Shown: positions 60,223 through 64,000 of the stretch, piece after piece
Layout of the letters: every line of letters starts with the position of its first letter
Numbering within the stretch: position 1 is the stretch's first letter
Source: Bacteroidetes bacterium UBA2475
Lineage (GTDB): Bacteria; Bacteroidota; Bacteroidia; B-17B0; Aurantibacillaceae
DNA: 64,000 nucleotides
Direction of reading: 5' to 3'
Assembly (NCBI GenBank): GCA_002342065.1
Contig: DDPF01000013.1
Location: forward strand, 248,001 to 312,000
The notes under the pieces: model-generated
What the model was told of the DNA's origin: nothing
What the model saw: the letters and a program-made list of their open reading frames with translations, nothing else
Database searches by the model: none
Translations under genes and position numbers: made by a program

Positions 60223-61881
60223 TTATTGCTTCACAATTTTTTTCAATTGGCTGGCAGAATTTGCGTTGCTGATCTTAATAAAATAAACACCATTACTTAT
60301 CTCAGAAAGATCGTAAGTAAATTTACCAACCGCATCTCTTTCTTTAAAGGTCTTAACAATAGCGCCAAGCACATTATAAATTTGAATAGTAACCGCACCG
60401 GGAATTGCCTGTTCTATTTTTATAGAGATCAGGCTGTTAAACGGGTTTGGTGAAACAATAAAGTTATTTGCATCAATGCTGTTATGTTTAAATACCGTTG
60501 TAAGTGGAACAGCGCACATGTTTGGCGTGCCCCAACCTCTTGAGTTATTTGGTGTCGCAAAATTAGAAGCCGTTTTTCTTAATGTATCAATAACTTTGTA
60601 TGCATTAAAATTAGGATGTGCTTGCCAGAAACAGGCCATGGCACCGGCTAAGATAGGGCAAGAAAAAGAAGTACCGTTTGCCTGAAAGCAAGTTCCAAGC
60701 GTACTTGTGCTGCTTACCCAGGAGTTACCACCACGGGCAACAAGATCGGGCTTTATTCTGCCATCAGCAGTTGGGCCAAGAGAACTAAAACTTGTAACGT
60801 TACTTAAACTATCAATAGCACCAACAGTACAAATACTATCAGCATCAGCAGGGATACCAATTTTTGACCAAGGACTTCCGTTACCATTACCGGCAGAATT
60901 TAAAACCAACAAACCTTTGCGTGCCGCTAAATTAGAGGCTATACTCATTGGTGCTGTTTTACCATCCAACGTAGCGTAAGTATGATTTTGAGCCGGATTA
61001 TCAAATTCTGTATAACCTAAAGATGTAGTTAAAACATCTGCGCCAACACTGTCGGCAAACTCTGCTCCTCTTATCCAATTGTATTCTTCAACCAGTTTTT
61101 CTGTTGGTGCGTCTTCCGTTCTTAGTAACCAATAGTCTGCACGCGGTGCCGAACCCATAATTGCATTTGGCTTAATAGCGGCCATGCAAGAAAGCACCAT
61201 TGTGCCATGAGAGTCATCGTTATATACATTTGTTCCACCACTTACAAAATCACGGGTACCTAAAACCCCTCCCCTGTTAAACAAACTATCAAACACAGGA
61301 TTGATGTTAGCATTCAAAAAACCTGCGTCTAATACTGCGATAACCATTCCCTGGCCTCTAAAACCTTGTGAGTGTATACAATCTAAATTTAATTGTTTGG
61401 TTTGCCAATACGAACCTCCATAATTAAATGTGGCCGATGAACTAGCGCGCATATCCTGCTGCGCAAAAAATGGTGGCTCTTCAATTACAGGCATATCTAA
61501 TTTATATTTATTAACCAAAGATGTGCTTGATACAAAAGTAAAAGAACTAATAGTTGTCAATGCAGTTGCGCTACCCGAAGATATTGAAACCACAACTCCG
61601 TTTAACCATTTAGATGCGTAAAGCACCGTAACGTTATTTACAGCTTCGATCTGATTAATGTAAGATGGTGTTACAGGAAGATCTGTAAAATGATAAGGTA
61701 CTGCATAAGTTGCGCGTCTTTGTACTGCCGCCGGTGTTAAAAAAGCACTCGGGTTTGAAAGCGTGTACGGAGTACCGGTTTTGTTACTAAATCTTACCCA
61801 GTGTTTTGTTTGAGAATTTAAGGAACTTAAAATTCCAAAAAGAGCAAGCACTAAAAAAAGTTTATTTTTATTCATAGCCAT
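60223..61881 (-). CDS. Subtilisin-like serine protease (S8) with T9SS type A sorting domain
   Basis: 552 aa; ATG at 61881 or 61875. Signal peptide (KLFLVLALFGILSSLNSQ), a prodomain-like stretch to about 165, then the S8 protease with the catalytic Asp in MVIAVLDAGFLN, His in DDSHGTMVLSCMAAI, Asn in LNSAGNGNGS and Ser in GTSFSCPILAGAMACFW. The C-terminal domain FIVSPNPFNSLISIKIEQ, then ISNGVYFIKISNAN, ending LKKIVKQ, is a T9SS type A sorting domain, so it is an extracellular or surface protease. It overlaps the lipoprotein upstream by 14 bp and lies 7 bp before the MFS gene. Confidence 0.95.
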   Translation of the reverse strand: MAMNKNKLFLVLALFGILSSLNSQTKHWVRFSNKTGTPYTLSNPSAFLTPAAVQRRATYAVPYHFTDLPVTPSYINQIEAVNNVTVLYASKWLNGVVVSISSGSATALTTISSFTFVSSTSLVNKYKLDMPVIEEPPFFAQQDMRASSSATFNYGGSYWQTKQLNLDCIHSQGFRGQGMVIAVLDAGFLNANINPVFDSLFNRGGVLGTRDFVSGGTNVYNDDSHGTMVLSCMAAIKPNAIMGSAPRADYWLLRTEDAPTEKLVEEYNWIRGAEFADSVGADVLTTSLGYTEFDNPAQNHTYATLDGKTAPMSIASNLAARKGLLVLNSAGNGNGSPWSKIGIPADADSICTVGAIDSLSNVTSFSSLGPTADGRIKPDLVARGGNSWVSSTSTLGTCFQANGTSFSCPILAGAMACFWQAHPNFNAYKVIDTLRKTASNFATPNNSRGWGTPNMCAVPLTTVFKHNSIDANNFIVSPNPFNSLISIKIEQAIPGAVTIQIYNVLGAIVKTFKERDAVGKFTYDLSEISNGVYFIKISNANSASQLKKIVKQ

Positions 61882-62584
61882 AAGTTACTAATGTTTGTTT
61901 ATAAATTACTCCGTCTTCTATTCTGCCTTCTACAGGCACATTTGCAATTACATTATTCGAAAGTATATCGGTTATCTCGCGATAAACCAGGCCAACGCCT
62001 TTTGCATATTTCTCTGCATAATTCTGATAAGAAATAAGTGTGCGATAATTCTTTTGCTTTATCGAAAGTACATTATCAAGTTGTTTAGTTCCAATGACCT
62101 CGCTCTTATCAATGTATTCATAAGAATATAACCACTCGCCAATTGTGTTTTTTGCATTACCATCCCAGCTTGCACTTTGTTGAATAGGAAAGATCAATTT
62201 TGTGAATCGTACATTTCCTTCAACCACCTGTATGCTTTTGCTGGTAGCATTTACCAGCCACACTTCTTTTATGGTCCATGCAATACTGTCATAGGGTTTT
62301 GTTGGGTTGTATTTTTTTATGAAACGCTCCAGTCGCAAAGCATCTTGACCTTCGTTATCGGTAAATCTATCTGTTATTTTTTCTTTTATCTGGTATTTTG
62401 AAACGATGGTATCCTGTGTAAGGCTATTGTATATAGTACTGTCAACATTATAAATAACATATTTACCAATGGTGGTTGGATAATAATCGAGCCCCAATAA
62501 AGCGGTGCTATCCGGTATTTTTTTCTTTGCACAGGAAAAAAACAGGATACATGAACAAACAGCTATAAATATGGAATTTTTCAA
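61868..62584 (-). CDS. Hypothetical lipoprotein
   Basis: About 238 aa if translation starts at the TTG of 62584, just before a lipoprotein signal (KNSIFIAVCSCILFFSCAKK, lipobox FFSC). An ATG at 62686 is in frame but overlaps the previous gene by 47 bp and encodes a charged stretch unlike a signal peptide. The rest is a beta-rich domain (YPTTIGKYVIYNVDSTIYN, YQIKEKITDRFTDNEGQDAL, SIKQKNYRTLISYQNYAEKY) without a recognised family; the repeated Y-x-I/V strands suggest a Bacteroidota-specific surface lipoprotein. It overlaps the subtilase by 14 bp, which suggests one transcript. Confidence 0.65.
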   Translation of the reverse strand: MKNSIFIAVCSCILFFSCAKKKIPDSTALLGLDYYPTTIGKYVIYNVDSTIYNSLTQDTIVSKYQIKEKITDRFTDNEGQDALRLERFIKKYNPTKPYDSIAWTIKEVWLVNATSKSIQVVEGNVRFTKLIFPIQQSASWDGNAKNTIGEWLYSYEYIDKSEVIGTKQLDNVLSIKQKNYRTLISYQNYAEKYAKGVGLVYREITDILSNNVIANVPVEGRIEDGVIYKQTLVTYGYE

Positions 62585-62639
62585 CCAGTTAAAGATAAGA
62601 AAAAAGACAGATAATTTTACAAGGGATGTATATCCGGTA

Positions 62640-63515
62640 TTAAAACTTATAATCCTTATAATCCTTGGTAAACTCGCCTTCTTCAAAAGTGGGGTTTACC
62701 TGTAAAAAATGGTAGTTGTATTCTTCAAAAAGGCCTTTATCATCCATGATCTTCATGCTTATTGGTAAAAAATATTGTTTATCAATATACATTACCACCG
62801 ATTTGCAATACCAGGTTGGGATCTTAATTACCTGACCTTTTTTAAGAAGATCAAAATAATCTTTAAATTTTGGGTTCTTTTCAAGGATCATGTACTCGGC
62901 TATAAAAAATTTGCGCGCAATAGTGGTAATACTTTCGTGTTCGCCAACAGTATAATCCACATACCCAAAATCTTTATTCTCAATAATAATTTTATAAGCG
63001 TTGCGGTTGTTCACCTTCTCTTCACCCATTAACTTAAAATATTCGTCAAATTTATCGCCGATCTTATATTTGCTGTATTCTATAATGGCGCCAAAATAAT
63101 CATAACCCATTTCATTAAGAGTGTGGTGCTGGTCCTGACGCATAAGGTCGCCCATTGGATCGAGGTTTAAATTAAAATATGGAAAAGCATTAGGCTTAAC
63201 CAGTGCCTTACCATTGTTTTTACCCTGCAGCCATAATACTTCTATACCTTTTATATACAGATATATAAGTCTGGGATTGCGGCTAAACTTAACGTTACTT
63301 TCGTAAAAATTGAAACCTTTTTTGCCTCTTTCGGTTATTTTTAAATGGTATTTTAGGCCCTTTACCTCTTTAATGGATTTTAAACTCTTGGTAACTATTT
63401 CATTACAAGTTAAGTCCGTTTTTTGGGCGAAAGAAAAAAACTGCAAAAATAAAATTGCGGTAAGTATATAGGCCTTATTTAGTTTAGTACGTATCAAACC
63501 ACAAAAATAACACAA
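62640..63515 (-). CDS. Secreted DUF1571-like protein with a LysM-like insert
   Basis: 291 aa. N-terminal signal-like segment (KAYILTAILFLQFFSFAQ, about residues 14-31), then a beta-rich body matching DUF1571 (VTKSLKSIKEVKGLKYHLKI, RLIYLYIKGIEVLWLQGKNN and DDKGLFEEYNYHFLQVNPTF). Near residues 190-240 an insert reads YTVGEHESITTIARKFFIA, then MILEKNPKFKDYF and KKGQVIKIPTWY, which resembles a LysM repeat (start TVxxxDSLxxIA, middle NP, end G-x-x-IxIP). LysM would bind peptidoglycan, so this is a possible cell-wall-contacting variant. It is the first gene of the operon with the lipoprotein and subtilase. Confidence 0.75.
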   Translation of the reverse strand: MCYFCGLIRTKLNKAYILTAILFLQFFSFAQKTDLTCNEIVTKSLKSIKEVKGLKYHLKITERGKKGFNFYESNVKFSRNPRLIYLYIKGIEVLWLQGKNNGKALVKPNAFPYFNLNLDPMGDLMRQDQHHTLNEMGYDYFGAIIEYSKYKIGDKFDEYFKLMGEEKVNNRNAYKIIIENKDFGYVDYTVGEHESITTIARKFFIAEYMILEKNPKFKDYFDLLKKGQVIKIPTWYCKSVVMYIDKQYFLPISMKIMDDKGLFEEYNYHFLQVNPTFEEGEFTKDYKDYKF

Positions 63516-63631
63516 TCCACCAAAAGATAACAGTAAAATAACTTTATTTAAAAATTATTAATAAAAAAGAAAATATCTTATAAATTGATTGGCTATATTT
63601 ATGCAAGAAGACTACATTTACGATCCCGAAA

Positions 63632-64000
63632 ATGAACGTGCAACAAATAATCATAAAAGGCATTAAAGAGCAATTGTTCTTTAATAACTATTTGGTACTG
63701 CCCAATTTTGGAGGCTTTGTGTTGCGTTCTAATCCATCCCATTTTTCCAGTACTGGCGGGGGTTTAATGCCTCCTTCTAAAACATTAAGCTTTAATGCAC
63801 AACTAAAGCAGAACGATGGAATTTTAGCGCTTTGGTTGCAAAACCAATTAAAATGCACTTCAAGTGAAGCTTTAAGTAACCTGAATGAATTTGCCGATTA
63901 TTGTAAAAGTGTTTTAAGTACCCGCAAACGTTTAAGTATTGAAGGTGTGGGGTTTTTTTACCTCGATTTTGAGAACAACACTTGTTTTGAACCTCAATTA
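63632..64000 (+). CDS. HU-CCDC81/SPOR-type protein, N-terminal part (runs off right edge)
   Basis: The frame is open from ATG 63632 to the window end (123 codons). The sequence IKEQLFFNNYLVLPNFGGFV, then NPSHFSSTGGGLMPPSKTLS and FNAQLKQNDGILALWLQNQ, is the N-terminal CCDC81-type prokaryotic HU module, which in Bacteroidota is followed by a membrane helix and a SPOR domain that binds denuded peptidoglycan. A second HU-like part begins (SVLSTRKRLSIEGVGFFYLD). The rest of the protein, including the SPOR domain, is outside the window, so the cell-division link is an expectation from the family. Confidence 0.85.
   Translation, partial: MNVQQIIIKGIKEQLFFNNYLVLPNFGGFVLRSNPSHFSSTGGGLMPPSKTLSFNAQLKQNDGILALWLQNQLKCTSSEALSNLNEFADYCKSVLSTRKRLSIEGVGFFYLDFENNTCFEPQL

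Noticed and set aside
1..64000. CRISPR arrays, tRNA or tmRNA genes, prophage genes.
   Set aside because: No regularly spaced repeats, cloverleaf-type sequences or phage structural or integrase genes were found while reading both strands.

Overview
The window looks like a chromosomal segment of an AT-rich member of the Bacteroidota, probably a Flavobacteriales/Sphingobacteriales-type environmental lineage. The case rests on protein families: type IX secretion (T9SS) C-terminal sorting domains, a PorP/SprF protein, a PKD-repeat protein with a gliding-type C-terminus, LytTR and TPR-type signalling proteins, and a CCDC81-type HU-domain protein. Starts rarely show a Shine-Dalgarno sequence, and a few promoters fit the Bacteroidota TTG / TAnnTTTG pattern. 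I cannot name a genus.

Layout: (1) 1-7.3 kb: end of a histidine kinase, a LytTR regulator with its TPR histidine kinase, a LytTR-like direct repeat between that pair and a divergent lipoprotein, then a run of secreted proteins including an internally duplicated one and an NHL-repeat one. (2) 7.4-11 kb: a WYL-domain regulator followed by GyrI-like, DinB and DUF1801 genes; two of these promoters share an inverted repeat TGACA-N6-TGTCA. (3) 11-16.3 kb: a fused 2-oxoacid dehydrogenase E1, threonine aldolase, and two HUH/Y1 transposases (one intact with its own palindromes, one broken by an amber codon) among several families of short palindromes. (4) 16.3-25.4 kb: a GreA-like protein, a T9SS module (PorP/SprF, PD40 propeller, 13-repeat PKD protein), the RNase P RNA gene, ridA and a PAS-SpoIIE phosphatase. 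(5) 25.4-45.8 kb, all on the minus strand: two T9SS type A proteins, one of them 5'-truncated, then a dense array of paralogous TPR-transmembrane-SpoIIE proteins. (6) 45.9-64 kb: paaZ, DUF4476, a degenerate DEAD-box protein, a STAS-like/histidine kinase/response regulator operon, rnhA, a metzincin-like lipoprotein operon, several small proteins, ung, YwqK-like, ElaA-like, CoA-binding, MFS, a T9SS subtilase, a DUF1571/LysM-like protein, and a partial HU-CCDC81/SPOR gene.

The most unusual part is the 16.7-kb array. Five genes carry signal peptide, TPRs, a membrane helix, a coiled coil, a DSIxYAxRIQ-type linker and a PP2C (SpoIIE) phosphatase. Three more have all of this but stop 19-25 residues after the linker, just where the phosphatase should begin, with a shared LLPS-D/E-KYI tail. 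They are packed among the full-length genes with spacers too short to hold a decayed phosphatase, so they look like a maintained class of phosphatase-less partner. A GT-C-like membrane protein is embedded in the array. A further TPR gene survives only as its first 59 codons, joined to a beta-helix T9SS gene that has lost its 5' end, which suggests a deletion at this end of the array.

All functional calls come from recognising motifs by eye; no database search was run.
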